A stretch of DNA of 42,703 nucleotides from contig JAGVWZ010000014.1 of assembly GCA_018304045.1 (NCBI GenBank), positions 1 through 42,703 on the forward strand, in the 5' to 3' direction. The notes beneath the pieces are model-generated. The model saw nothing but the letters and a program-made list of their open reading frames with translations. It ran no database searches and was not told the DNA's origin. The translations under genes were made by a program, and so were the position numbers. The stretch is from Candidatus Pacearchaeota archaeon. Lineage in GTDB: Archaea > Nanobdellota > Nanobdellia > Pacearchaeales > GW2011-AR1. The first letter of the stretch is position 1, and the number at the start of each line of letters is the position of its first letter. Positions 14,604-22,823 of this stretch are shown piece after piece.

Positions 14604-14951
14604 ATGAATCTTCTAAAAATAGCCCTAATAATTTCAATCCTAGGAATAATAATACTCTTAATAATTTCACTTTATCAAAAACCAGAACTAATACAAATAA
14701 AAGATCTAAATAAAAACTTAATAAGTCAAAGAATAAAAGTTTCAGGAGAAATAATCCAAATTAGGAATTTTGACAATTTCCAAATAATAACAATAAATGA
14801 CTCAACAGGAAAACTTCTTATAATCAACAATAAAAAGCAAAATATTTCAAAAAATCAAAAAATAATAATAATTGGAAAAGTTCAAGAATATAATAATACC
14901 TTAGAAATAATTTCTGAAAGATTATATATAGCCACTCTCAAACTTTCTTGA
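14604..14951 (+). CDS. Membrane-anchored OB-fold protein
   Basis: A 115-residue protein with one N-terminal helix (4-24) and an OB-fold domain: SQRIKVSGEIIQIRNFDNFQ, IITINDSTGKLLIIN, then KIIIIGKVQEYNNTLEIIS. This is the strand pattern of small nucleic-acid-binding OB folds (tRNA_anti/YdeI-like). The ligand is unknown. It overlaps the 3' end of the opposite-strand gene by 30 bp. Confidence 0.7.
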   Translation: MNLLKIALIISILGIIILLIISLYQKPELIQIKDLNKNLISQRIKVSGEIIQIRNFDNFQIITINDSTGKLLIINNKKQNISKNQKIIIIGKVQEYNNTLEIISERLYIATLKLS

Positions 14952-16007
14952 TGCATTAAACAAGGAAAAAATTCCTAATAAGAATGTTAAAAAGTTTAAA
15001 ATAAAAATTATAGCAAATATTACTAAATAAACATAAAAAATAAAATTAGATTTAATAAAAAAATCAAAATTAATTATAGTAATAATAGGTGTAATCACAG
15101 AAGTTAAGATTATTATAATTAAGCTTATAACCCCAAAAATTCCAGCTATTTTTGCAAACTTAACTTCCCTTCCAGCTTTAGTTAATCCAATAAAAAAACA
15201 AAAACTAATAATTAAAGTAGCTAAAGATAAAATGCTCAAAAGAGTTCCAATCAAAGCAAAAAACATAAAAAATTTACCTATTAAATCAAAACTACCTAAT
15301 CCTAAAAAAACACCAGTTTTTTCTAAGTTTCCTACATGAAAACCTTCTGCACTAATATTCATTCCATTTACATTTTGAACACCATCTTTAACAATAAAAA
15401 GTCCCAAAACAATACTTCCAATTATTAACAAAATAATTAAAATAATTAAAATCATGTATGCCTTGCTTGAAAAACTTAATAAACTAGAATTTGCAAATTT
15501 CCCCATTTTAACAAACCCATATAAAAAGAAAAATATAGAAATAAACATAATTAAAAAGATACCAATAAAAACATAGATAAAACTACTACCATCAAAAATA
15601 GATCCTCCTAAAAAATAACCCATGATAAAAAACATAATAAAAAATAAAATATAAACTACTCCAATAATTCCAGCAATCTTCATCCATTTAACCTTACTTA
15701 AATCAAATTTACTTTGTTTAGGCTCTGTTTTTCCAATATCTTGAATAACCACTGTATTTGTAACCGGACTAGCATTTAAAGAAGAATTTGTAGTATTGGC
15801 AGAAGCTACAGAACCCGGGTAAGTAAAAACCGGATTAGTAGAACTACTAACAATTGGTGCACCACTATTTTCCAAACCCAAAACCTTTAATGCATCATCA
15901 ATATCTTGTTGAGAATAACCAGAAGACAATATTTTCTTTTTTAAGTCTTCAAGATTATACTTTTTATAATTCTGACCCAAGTAATCAAAAACAACTTTAT
16001 TCACCAT
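14922..16007 (-). CDS. Six-helix membrane protein with a small N-terminal helical domain
   Basis: A 361-residue protein. Residues 1-45 form a soluble module (FDYLGQNYKKYNLEDLKKKILSSGYSQQDIDDALKVLGL) of a type I recall at the N-terminus of many DPANN membrane proteins. A Ser/Thr/Asn-rich linker (50-95) and about six to seven membrane helices follow. The function is unknown. The start lies behind a TTTATAAA-like stretch near 16010-16020. AT-rich codon use matches its neighbours. Confidence 0.7.
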   Translation of the reverse strand: MVNKVVFDYLGQNYKKYNLEDLKKKILSSGYSQQDIDDALKVLGLENSGAPIVSSSTNPVFTYPGSVASANTTNSSLNASPVTNTVVIQDIGKTEPKQSKFDLSKVKWMKIAGIIGVVYILFFIMFFIMGYFLGGSIFDGSSFIYVFIGIFLIMFISIFFFLYGFVKMGKFANSSLLSFSSKAYMILIILIILLIIGSIVLGLFIVKDGVQNVNGMNISAEGFHVGNLEKTGVFLGLGSFDLIGKFFMFFALIGTLLSILSLATLIISFCFFIGLTKAGREVKFAKIAGIFGVISLIIIILTSVITPIITIINFDFFIKSNFIFYVYLVIFAIIFILNFLTFLLGIFSLFNASRKFESGYI

Positions 16008-16048
16008 TTTATAAAGTATATATTTCCAAATATATAAATATATCCAAT

Positions 16049-16924
16049 TTATTTAATTTTTTTATTTTTTCCATATTCTAATTCAAAAATCTTTTCTTTT
16101 CCAGATTTAGAGTCAAATATACCTATTCGGTATTTTCTTCCTTTTTCAAGTTTAATCTTACTAAGAATTTCTTGGGGATAATACCTCTCTTTTCCAATTA
16201 AGTCAAATATTTGTTCAGAATTGCTTATATTTGTAGCATAATCTTCTATTTTAAGCTCATCATAATCCTCAACAATTAAAAACAAAAAAATAATTGTAGT
16301 TGATAATATAACAAATAATGCATTGGTAAACATATCTCCACGATTTAAAAATAATAGGATTATCAAAATAGTACCAAGAAGGTAATTTACAAGCTTAAGT
16401 GAGATTTCCATCCTATTGCTAGTGAGATATTCTAATTCTTCCCGAACTTTTTCAAAAGAAGTTAGTTCACTCAAAAGTCTACTTGCAATTGATCTTTTAT
16501 ATTCTGAATCCATCTCCATTAAAGAAAGATCATCATACATGCCATAGACAAACTCCCTTCCAGACTCATATTTCTTATAATCCCTCAATGTATAGATAGT
16601 ATAACCATCTACAAGTTTTGCAATCTTTTCATGGAATTCTTTTCCAAGATGTTTAGACAATAGATAAACTGAAACAAGACTTGCTGTTTCCTGCGCAAGA
16701 GCATCTCTTAATGAATGAACTTTCTTCAAAAGCATTGAAAAATTAATATTTGTTATAAAACCAAAAAGAAATGTAACTGCAGAAATCATAAGTGCCATAT
16801 TTAGCGATTCAACAGTAAAATTTCTAGAAAAATAATTTAATAGAACAAATATAAAAAATATGACTATTGTAAAATAATAATGATAAATATTCCACCCTTT
16901 TTTTAGATTCTCAAATTCACCCAT
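16049..16924 (-). CDS. Membrane protein resembling DUF4239/bestrophin-like proteins
   Basis: A 291-residue protein with two N-terminal helices (about 15-32 and 43-63), a long cytosolic helical region (70-180) containing LRDALAQETASLVSVYLLSKHLG and EYKRSIASRLLSELTSFEKVREELEYLTSNR, two more helices (184-235) and a basic tail. The topology and the central region resemble DUF4239, but the match is weak. No partner genes are evident. Confidence 0.6.
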   Translation of the reverse strand: MGEFENLKKGWNIYHYYFTIVIFFIFVLLNYFSRNFTVESLNMALMISAVTFLFGFITNINFSMLLKKVHSLRDALAQETASLVSVYLLSKHLGKEFHEKIAKLVDGYTIYTLRDYKKYESGREFVYGMYDDLSLMEMDSEYKRSIASRLLSELTSFEKVREELEYLTSNRMEISLKLVNYLLGTILIILLFLNRGDMFTNALFVILSTTIIFLFLIVEDYDELKIEDYATNISNSEQIFDLIGKERYYPQEILSKIKLEKGRKYRIGIFDSKSGKEKIFELEYGKNKKIK

Positions 16925-17359
16925 ATGAATATAATAGAAAATATATATTTAAATCTTCACATTGAAAAATGTGAAGGAGTTAAAAAATTCTAAAATTTTT
17001 TAAACCTATTTAATGGATGTATTTGTTTAGATTTTTGAAAATTAAATCAGACATCCATCAAGATTTATTTTCATAAGTATTTTAGTAACCTGATGGATTA
17101 ATAATCTCAGAAAAGTATTCATACTAATTAAACTTATGCTACTTAGGTAATTAAACTTGTTTTCATGGACAATAATTAATCAAGAAGAAAATCATCTTTG
17201 GACTATGGACAAGATGAATTTTAATATCATTACTTTAGAAACTTAAGTTAATACAAATAGACAAAAACCTAAAAAATTAAAGCATATATTTTATTAAAGA
17301 TTACTAAAAAAATAAATACTACTCATCCCCTTCCTACAATAGACACAAAAATACATCCA
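16925..17359. other. 435-bp gene-free region with a strong hairpin
   Basis: No credible ORF. CTTCACATT-GAAA-AATGTGAAG (16955-16976) is a perfect 9-bp stem with a GAAA tetraloop, just upstream of the TATA-like ATATATATTTA (16941-16951) of the minus-strand gene. TGGATGT (near 17014) and ACATCCA (near 17050) form a second, wider inverted pair, and another TGATGGA lies near 17093. The rest is AT-rich without visible structure. Confidence 0.45.
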
Positions 17360-17674
17360 CTAATTAACAGGATTATCAGCAATCTTATTTAACTCAAACT
17401 GCACTATAGCTGGCATTATAATTCCCACCAAGATATATAATATAAACCAAAGGATAGTATTTCCATCTTTTTTTATATTAATTGTAAATCCTTCACAATA
17501 TCTATATAACCAATATAGATTTGCAATAGGAATTATCAGCAGCCATGCAGTAGGGATACTTCCCCCCTTACTATTTATTTCATTTTTCGTAGAAACAATC
17601 CAATAAATAGCATAAATTCCAAGAGTAATTATACTAAAGATATAAACCAAAAAAATATTTCTATATTTTACCAT
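17360..17674 (-). CDS. DUF4234 family small membrane protein
   Basis: A 104-residue protein matching DUF4234: NIFLVYIFSIITLGIYAIYW, STKNEIN, PTAWLLIIPIANLYWLYRYCEGF, then a third helix and FELNKIADN. It has three helices. The function of the family is unknown. It lies 14 bp downstream of the small Cys-rich gene on the same strand and may be cotranscribed with it. Confidence 0.8.
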   Translation of the reverse strand: MVKYRNIFLVYIFSIITLGIYAIYWIVSTKNEINSKGGSIPTAWLLIIPIANLYWLYRYCEGFTINIKKDGNTILWFILYILVGIIMPAIVQFELNKIADNPVN

Positions 17675-17688
17675 ATTTTACAATAATC

Positions 17689-17904
17689 CTAATTTATTAG
17701 ATAACAAAATCTTTTACATTTATTTTTCAAAAAATAAGGTTTTTCACAACAATTTTTATAACAATTATCTATATGTGTCAAACTTGAATTTTGTAAACTT
17801 TTACAAGTTTCAACAGAACTAGCACTTGGCTTGATTAAAAATCCCCCTATAAGGGTTACTGCTAAAATAATAATAATAATTAAAATTATTATAGTTTTTT
17901 TCAT
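17689..17904 (-). CDS. Small membrane-anchored Cys-rich protein
   Basis: A 71-residue protein: one N-terminal helix (about 4-25), then an external segment with seven Cys (ETCKSL, DNCYKNCCEK, NKCKRFCYL), enough for three disulfides. TTTATAAAT at 17926-17934 is 22-30 bp upstream of the ATG. No family recognised. Its upstream region is homologous to that of the gene at 18602, so the two small anchored proteins share a duplicated divergent-promoter module. Confidence 0.6.
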   Translation of the reverse strand: MKKTIIILIIIIILAVTLIGGFLIKPSASSVETCKSLQNSSLTHIDNCYKNCCEKPYFLKNKCKRFCYLIN

Positions 17905-17925
17905 ATTTATATTAATAAAACCATA

Positions 17926-18110
17926 TTTATAAATAATTCCATAACTTCAATCCTAATTGTACTGACAAAATCATTACAAAATATAAATACTTATTAATCT
18001 TTAATTCTCGAATATAAAATGATACTAGAATTGGCTTTAGCTTTGGTTTTAGGCGTCCTAATGGGGGCGCATACTACCTCTGAGAACTAAAACCATGAGA
18101 ACAAATAATT
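17926..18110 (+). repeat. Divergent-promoter module, copy 1
   Basis: From left to right: minus-strand TATA (17926-17934), ATAACTTCAATCC (17941-17953, identical in copy 2), imperfect inverted repeat TTGTACTGA-CAAAA-TCATTACAA (17957-17979), TATA-like ATATAAAT, AT-rich leader, and a 23-codon ORF (18019). The tail CTGAGAACTAAAACCA matches copy 2 exactly. A degenerate start of a further unit (AAAATAATTACAAATTCACTACAG) follows near 18118. Confidence 0.65.
18019..18090 (+). CDS. 23-residue hydrophobic mini-ORF, copy 1
   Basis: ATG 18019 to TAA 18088 encodes a hydrophobic peptide starting MILELALALVLGVLMG. It resembles the mini-ORF at 18755 and the first 20 residues of the TctA-like permease at 19828. 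It may be a real micropeptide (leader or membrane peptide), or a relic of a duplicated permease 5' end. Translation is not proven; the conserved promoter-like module upstream is the main support. Confidence 0.35.
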   Translation: MILELALALVLGVLMGAHTTSEN

Positions 18111-18215
18111 TTTATGAAAAATAATTACAAATTCACTACAGCTTTTAAATGTAAAAGCGAGAAATTAAATCCTAAATACCTAAATTACTAAATTTGAGTA
18201 GATTGGAATTAGATA

Positions 18216-18602
18216 CTACTCTCTGCCAACCATACCAGAAGAAACAATAATCCAGCTTGTTTCTGTCCTTGATAAACGATAACGCCATTCTCCCAAACAA
18301 ACACTGCCCAAAACATCATCAGGAGTACATCCACATGCAACAACTGCATTTAAATCACTTTCCCCCCATTTAGATAATAAAATAGAAGTTTCTAGGCTCT
18401 TACATTTTTTTCCTTGTTCAGTTGAAAAAAAGTCATTTCCAATAATCTCTTTAATTTTATTTTCATCTGTAGAAGTTATTCCATCCAAATTTTCTACATA
18501 TTTAATTACTAATTTTTGTTTATTAAAAGTAAAAAATATGCCCCCTAATATTAATAATAAAACCATTACTCCAACAATAATAAATAAATAATTATTTTTC
18601 AT
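18216..18602 (-). CDS. Small membrane-anchored protein of unknown function
   Basis: The frame can be extended to 18635, but a TATA box TTTATAAAT (18624-18632) lies inside that extension and 22-30 bp upstream of ATG 18602, so the 128-residue form (MKNNYLFIIVGVMVLLLILGG) is chosen. It has one membrane helix and an external domain with Cys (KKCKSLE, CGCTPDD, SVCLGEW) and a C-terminal strand-like WRYRLSRTETSWIIV. Family not recognised. It is divergent from mini-ORF copy 2. Confidence 0.6.
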   Translation of the reverse strand: MKNNYLFIIVGVMVLLLILGGIFFTFNKQKLVIKYVENLDGITSTDENKIKEIIGNDFFSTEQGKKCKSLETSILLSKWGESDLNAVVACGCTPDDVLGSVCLGEWRYRLSRTETSWIIVSSGMVGRE

Positions 18603-18653
18603 AATACATACTATAAAATATACTTTATAAATCATTTGATAACTTCAATCCCA

Positions 18654-18687
18654 TTTGTAATGACAAAATCATTACAAACTATATAAA
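18654..18687. promoter_or_regulatory. Perfect 10-bp inverted repeat next to a TATA box
   Basis: TTTGTAATGA and TCATTACAAA are separated by CAAAA and directly followed by TATATAAA. The same half-site TCATTACAA is kept in copy 1 (17971) and copy 3 (near 18873). The position between two divergent TATA boxes is that of an operator. Confidence 0.65.
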
Positions 18688-18754
18688 CTTCTGAATAACT
18701 TATTTATTAAATTAAACCAATATACTCAAAATCAAGAATTAGACTAAAAATCAA

Positions 18755-18820
18755 ATGTTACTTGAATTGCTCTTGGCACTTGCCCTCGGAATAACAATAG
18801 GTAGCATCACCGGCATCTGA
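18755..18820 (+). CDS. 21-residue hydrophobic mini-ORF, copy 2
   Basis: ATG 18755 to TGA 18818. The peptide starts MLLELLLALALGITIGS and ends ITGI; about 15 of 21 residues match the N-terminus of the TctA-like permease at 19828 (MLLELIIALAFGIIIGTITG), with DNA similarity as well. It then stops, where the permease continues with LLPGI. The hydrophobic peptide size resembles type I toxins or leader peptides, but origin as a truncated duplicate is equally possible. Confidence 0.4.
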   Translation: MLLELLLALALGITIGSITGI

Positions 18821-18849
18821 GAACTAAAACCACAAGGCAAGTAAATTCT

Positions 18850-19008
18850 ATCAAAAATAATTACAGAATCATTACAATCCATATAAACCCTAAAATTCTA
18901 ATTCAATTAATTAAATAAAAAACAACCAATATGCTCAAAATCAAGAATTGGGCTGAAAATCAGATGATACTTAAATCAATTATTACTTTTATTGATTTAA
19001 AAATCTAA
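18850..19008 (+). repeat. Divergent-promoter module, copy 3 (degraded)
   Basis: AAAAATAATTACAGAATCATTACAAT-type operator remnant, TATA-like CATATAAAC (near 18881), leader 18925-18966 nearly identical to copy 2, then ATG 18964 opening a 14-codon frame (MILKSIITFIDLKI) that departs from the other mini-ORFs after four residues and runs into the 3' end of the PIN gene. Confidence 0.55.
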
Positions 19009-19392
19009 TTTTTCCTCTTCTTTAACCCTATCCATCATATCTTTTGTCCTAAAAACTTTTATTTCTGGATTAGTCATAAAATGAGAATCATCGCTCCAGA
19101 TTCCATCTGCCCCAATAAACAAAGCAACAGCAATAAAAGAAACATCATCAAAGTCTGAAATAAATCTTTTTGCCTTATCTAAATAAGATGAATATTGATG
19201 TTCTGGAACAATTATAATATTATCAAAAATCATAGACATTAATATTTCAATTTCTTCAATATGATTATAAATCTCCATTAAAGTATAATCCGGAGTATAA
19301 AATTCAAACAAATTGCTGAATAATATCTTTCGAGAATGTCCATCTTTTATAAGTGAAGCAATTATTCTATTAGTATCAATAACAAGTTTCAT
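18997..19392 (-). CDS. PIN-domain toxin (VapC-like)
   Basis: A 131-residue PIN ribonuclease: acidic active-site residues D6 (VIDTNRI), E40 (YTLMEIYNH), D82/D83 (SDFDDVSFIA) and D101/D102 (IWSDDSHF). It belongs to the archaeal PIN group with a C-terminal FRTKDM motif. Such toxins cleave tRNA or rRNA. It lies 48 bp downstream of its antitoxin on the same strand. Confidence 0.85.
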   Translation of the reverse strand: MKLVIDTNRIIASLIKDGHSRKILFSNLFEFYTPDYTLMEIYNHIEEIEILMSMIFDNIIIVPEHQYSSYLDKAKRFISDFDDVSFIAVALFIGADGIWSDDSHFMTNPEIKVFRTKDMMDRVKEEEKLDF

Positions 19393-19440
19393 TTCATGAA
19401 GATTTACCTCTTAAATCGAATGATTGAAAATTTAAAATTT

Positions 19441-19665
19441 TCATTTTAGTCCATGTCTTTTAGCTATTTCATGTTTTATCTTGTTTCCAATCTCTTCAGC
19501 ATCTTTTTCAGTTAATTCGCTTTTTGATAAAAGCTTATCCATTAACTTAAGTCTAAGTGCTTTTTCTTTTATAGCCTGCCTTGCTACTTCCCCCCATTTG
19601 ATTTCCCTATGTTCTTGCATTACATTGTGGATATCTTCTGGTACTGAAAATGTTACATTTGTCAT
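19441..19665 (-). CDS. VapB-like antitoxin
   Basis: A 74-residue protein with a ribbon-helix-helix-like start ([31 protein letters not shown]) and a charged helical tail ([28 protein letters not shown]) that would cap the PIN toxin. Unlike most genes here it has a clear Shine-Dalgarno sequence, GGAGGTT about 8 bases before the ATG (complement at 19673-19679), so it has a 5' leader. Confidence 0.82.
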   Translation of the reverse strand: MTNVTFSVPEDIHNVMQEHREIKWGEVARQAIKEKALRLKLMDKLLSKSELTEKDAEEIGNKIKHEIAKRHGLK

Positions 19666-19698
19666 TTGATTATAACCTCCATATAAGTATATTAAGTA

Positions 19699-19720
19699 AA
19701 ATAAGTATTTCTACTTATTT
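19699..19720. promoter_or_regulatory. Operator-like inverted repeat of the VapBC pair
   Basis: AAATAAGTA-TTTC-TACTTATTT is a perfect 9-bp inverted repeat upstream of vapB. Two more AAGTA half-sites (near 19685 and 19694) precede it at about 10-bp spacing. It fits antitoxin autoregulation. Confidence 0.6.
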
Positions 19721-19827
19721 AAAGTTTTTGGTTGTTAATTTTTTGTAAAATAGCTTGAGAAGTTTATGGTTTAATAATTCTTCTAAATCCAAAATTATAA
19801 ATTCCAATAAATCATACCTTTAAGAGG

Positions 19828-21036
19828 ATGTTACTTGAACTAATTATTGCTCTTGCCTTCGGGATAATCATAGGCACAATTACAGGCCTCCTTCCTGGAA
19901 TTCATATAAATCTTGTTTCAGTGATAATTCTCTCCCTACCTATATCAACAATAGTTTCTCCGATATATTTGGTTATATTTATAACATCCCTTTCAATAAC
20001 CCATATTTTTATAGACTTTATTCCAACAATATTTTTAGGTTGTCCAAACGAAGATACTTCTCTTTCAGTTCTTCCAGGACATGAACTTTTATTAGAAGGA
20101 AATGGCTATGAAGCAATTATTCTTTCAATCACAGGTTCTTTAATTGGAATAATACTTTTAATTCCCCTAACTATAATTTTCTTCATTTTTCTTCCAACCA
20201 CATATAATTTATTAAAAAACATAATGCCCCTAGTTTTAATATTAATTATTTTTACAATGTTCTTTTTTGAAAAAGGAAAGAAAAAAACATTATTTATAAT
20301 AATTCTATCAGGATTACTAGGAATTTCTGTTTTAACCTTAAATCTGAATATAAAAGAACCTCTTCTTCCAATGTTAACTGGCCTATTTGGTGCTTCCTCA
20401 ATAATTTTATCAATATCTAAAAAATCAAAAATACCATTTCAAGAAATAAAACTAATAAAACATATTTTAAGGGAAAATAAATCAAATTTAAAAAAACCAA
20501 TCCTAGCTTCACTAATTGCATCACCTATCTGCTCTTTTCTTCCAGGATTAGGGAGTAATCAAGCATCTACAATTGGCTCTTACATATTTGAAAATTTAAA
20601 TAAAAAACAATTTTTAATATTAATAGGAATTGTAAATTCCCTAGTAATGTCCCTGTCATTTATAATTCTTTATTCTATAAATAAATCAAGAACAGGTTCT
20701 GCAGCCTATATAACCAAACTACTTCCAAATATAAATCAAAATCAACTATTTCTAATAATTATAACAGTTCTAATAACATCTGTTATTGTTTTTCTAATAA
20801 CAATAAAAATATCAAAAGTATTTTCAAAAAACATATATAAAATAAACTACAATCTATTATCAATAATAATTATTTTATTTTTATCTTCAATAATCCTAAT
20901 CTTCTCAGGATTTATTGGATTTTTTGTTTTTCTTATCTCAACATTTACAGGAATTTCCTGCATTTTATTAAATGTAAGAAGAACCTCTTTAATGGCTTGT
21001 CTATTAATTCCTACAATAATTTATTATATCTTATAG
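19828..21036 (+). CDS. TctA-like membrane permease (DUF112/COG1784 type)
   Basis: A 402-residue protein with about ten helices. The N-terminal signature GTITGLLPGIHINLVS, the LPGHELLLEGNGYEAI loop and the second-half repeat SFLPGLGSNQASTIGSY match the TctA family, in the archaeal branch that lacks known TctB/C partners. The substrate is unknown, perhaps organic acids. A Shine-Dalgarno-like AGAGG lies just before the ATG. Its first 60 bases are echoed in the mini-ORFs at 18019 and 18755. It overlaps the purF end by 6 bp. Confidence 0.85.
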   Translation: MLLELIIALAFGIIIGTITGLLPGIHINLVSVIILSLPISTIVSPIYLVIFITSLSITHIFIDFIPTIFLGCPNEDTSLSVLPGHELLLEGNGYEAIILSITGSLIGIILLIPLTIIFFIFLPTTYNLLKNIMPLVLILIIFTMFFFEKGKKKTLFIIILSGLLGISVLTLNLNIKEPLLPMLTGLFGASSIILSISKKSKIPFQEIKLIKHILRENKSNLKKPILASLIASPICSFLPGLGSNQASTIGSYIFENLNKKQFLILIGIVNSLVMSLSFIILYSINKSRTGSAAYITKLLPNINQNQLFLIIITVLITSVIVFLITIKISKVFSKNIYKINYNLLSIIIILFLSSIILIFSGFIGFFVFLISTFTGISCILLNVRRTSLMACLLIPTIIYYIL

Positions 21037-22602
21037 ATTATCCTTTCCACCGCAAAAACACCGATCAATAAATTTATTATCTTCTTGTTTTTTTAATTCT
21101 TCAGCCCTAATTTTACCACATTTAGTTGGATATTTTCCAGTTAAACAAGCATGACATATTTCTTCCTCAGGCAACCCAATTGCATTAATCAATCCATCAA
21201 ATTTTTGATAAATAAAACTCTCTACTCCAAATTCCAAGGCGATATTTTTCTCAATATCTTCTGAGTACTTATTTGCAATTAATTCAGAATAAGTAGACAT
21301 ATCAATGCCATAAAAACAGGGAAATCTTATTGGTGGGTCTGTTATTCTAACATGAATTTCCTTTGAACCCGCATCTTTAATTAATTTTATAATTTTTTTT
21401 AAAGTTTCTCCCCTGACAATGCTATCTTCGATTAAAATAATTCTTTTACCATTAACTAAATGAGGGATAACATCATAAATCCTATTCATTAAATAATCTC
21501 TTTTATCCTTAGAATTAATAAATCCTCTTTTAGAAGAGATTTTCTTTAGAACATCTTCTGCAGTCATCCCAAAATAACTAGCAAAAGATCTTGCAGCAAG
21601 ATTGGCACTTTCAGGGGCAGGAAAAATAATAAAATCCCCTTTATTTTTAATGATCTCCTCTGCAAGAGGTTCAATTTTAGCAAGTTCCTGTCCAAATCTC
21701 CACCTTATATCCCTAACAGGAATATTTTCAAAATGAGATGCATCATTTTCAAAATAAACAGCTTCAAAATGACAATGGGCAATTTTATCATTAAACATTT
21801 TTTTTATTATAACCTCTTTATCTGAAAAAAGAATAGCACTTCCTGGTTCAACAACCTTAAAGTCATTTATTCCCACTTGCCTTAAGGCATTAGTTTCAGA
21901 AGCAATTGCATAAAAATCTTCATTTTCTCCCCAAACCAATGGTTTAAATCCCTGTGGATCCCTAACAGCACCTAAACTTCCATCACCAAGCAAAATTAGT
22001 AAACTATAAGCCCCATCCAATCTTTCCATAAAATATCTAGCTAAATCAAAAAAATCAGGTTCAAAGTTTTCTTCAGAATTAAATTGTTGAAACTTCAACC
22101 TTAATGAAATTAAATGCATTATTATCTCTGTATCAACACCTATCTCCAAATCATAGTCGTTATTTAATAAATCTTTTTCAAGCTCAGGATAATTAGCTAA
22201 ATTACCATTAAAACAAAAACAAAATCTCTTTGATCTTTTCCCATGTCTTCTTAAAAAAGGTTGTAATTGATCTATTGCATTATCCCTACTTCCGCTAGTC
22301 CCATATCTAACATGCCCAATTCCAGAAACACCCTTATAAATATCTAAAATCTGGCCCCTCTGATAGTTATCATCTCCACCAAAAAAACTATCTACATTTA
22401 ATAGTTTTTTCCTATGTAAAAAAGGTTTTCCATATTTTCCTTCATTGACCTTAAAAATCCCCATGCCAGTCCCACTCTGGCCCCTTCTTTGAATAGCAGA
22501 GAGCATTAAATCCATAGATAATGGTACAATTGAACTGTTTACATCTTTTTTTTTCAAAAAAATTCCACAAACACCACACTCTTCTTTGACTTCCATAAAC
22601 AA
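21031..22602 (-). CDS. purF: Amidophosphoribosyltransferase
   Basis: A 523-residue enzyme for the first committed step of purine synthesis (PRPP plus glutamine to phosphoribosylamine). The N-terminus MFMEVKEECGVCGIF places the catalytic Cys at C9 after a short propeptide. The glutaminase residues GHVRYGTSGS and FCFNGNLANYPEL and the PRPP loop IILIEDSIVRGETLKK are present. Cys in PCFYGIDM and CHACLTGKYPTKCG would hold the Fe-S cluster seen in some family members. The start could be 22602 or ATG 22596. It suggests partial purine synthesis in this organism. Confidence 0.93.
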   Translation of the reverse strand: MFMEVKEECGVCGIFLKKKDVNSSIVPLSMDLMLSAIQRRGQSGTGMGIFKVNEGKYGKPFLHRKKLLNVDSFFGGDDNYQRGQILDIYKGVSGIGHVRYGTSGSRDNAIDQLQPFLRRHGKRSKRFCFCFNGNLANYPELEKDLLNNDYDLEIGVDTEIIMHLISLRLKFQQFNSEENFEPDFFDLARYFMERLDGAYSLLILLGDGSLGAVRDPQGFKPLVWGENEDFYAIASETNALRQVGINDFKVVEPGSAILFSDKEVIIKKMFNDKIAHCHFEAVYFENDASHFENIPVRDIRWRFGQELAKIEPLAEEIIKNKGDFIIFPAPESANLAARSFASYFGMTAEDVLKKISSKRGFINSKDKRDYLMNRIYDVIPHLVNGKRIILIEDSIVRGETLKKIIKLIKDAGSKEIHVRITDPPIRFPCFYGIDMSTYSELIANKYSEDIEKNIALEFGVESFIYQKFDGLINAIGLPEEEICHACLTGKYPTKCGKIRAEELKKQEDNKFIDRCFCGGKDNL

Positions 22603-22720
22603 AAAAACAAAATTTCATTTTTAAACCATATCAATATGCAAAATATACCTAAAAAAACAAATGAATTTATAAACAATCAAAACTTTCCACATTTTATTGA
22701 ATAATCTATAAGTTTATTTT

Positions 22721-22780
22721 TAAAACCATTTACTCATATTTTCCTGCTTCTCAGTCTCCTTACCAAATATACTTTCTATA
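22721..22780 (-). repeat. 60-bp duplicate of the polC 3' end
   Basis: This segment is identical to 22825-22884, the last codons and stop of the PolD large subunit including its C-terminal PIP-box. The copies are offset by 104 bp, so this one is out of frame and beyond the stop, hence untranslated. Confidence 0.85.
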
Positions 22781-22822
22781 ACTTCAAAAACTGAGGAAGT
22801 TTTTGAATGGGATAGAAAGTAT
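22769..22822. repeat. Long nested hairpin between the two 60-bp copies
   Basis: ATACTTTCTAT (22769-22779) pairs with ATAGAAAGTAT (22812-22822), and inside them TTCAAAAACT pairs with AGTTTTTGAA around a GAGGA loop, together 21 bp of stem. It lies just past the polC stop and could end its transcript. Its outer arm is part of the duplicated segment, so it may mark how the duplication arose. Confidence 0.7.
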
Positions 22823-22823
22823 C

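Larger units (their letters stand above)
18624..18845 (+). repeat. Divergent-promoter module, copy 2
   Basis: Best-preserved copy: minus-strand TATA (18624-18632), ATAACTTCAATCC (18639-18651), perfect 10-bp inverted repeat TTTGTAATGA-CAAAA-TCATTACAAA (18654-18678), plus-strand TATA TATATAAA (18680-18687), leader (18716-18754), mini-ORF (18755-18820) and the CTGAGAACTAAAACCA tail. The leader is homologous over 42 bases to copy 3 (18925-18966). Confidence 0.7.

Noticed and set aside
22721-22822. Readthrough extension of PolC into the duplicated PIP-box
   Set aside because: The duplicate is offset by 104 bp, hence out of frame, and another in-frame TAG follows 15 codons after the stop.
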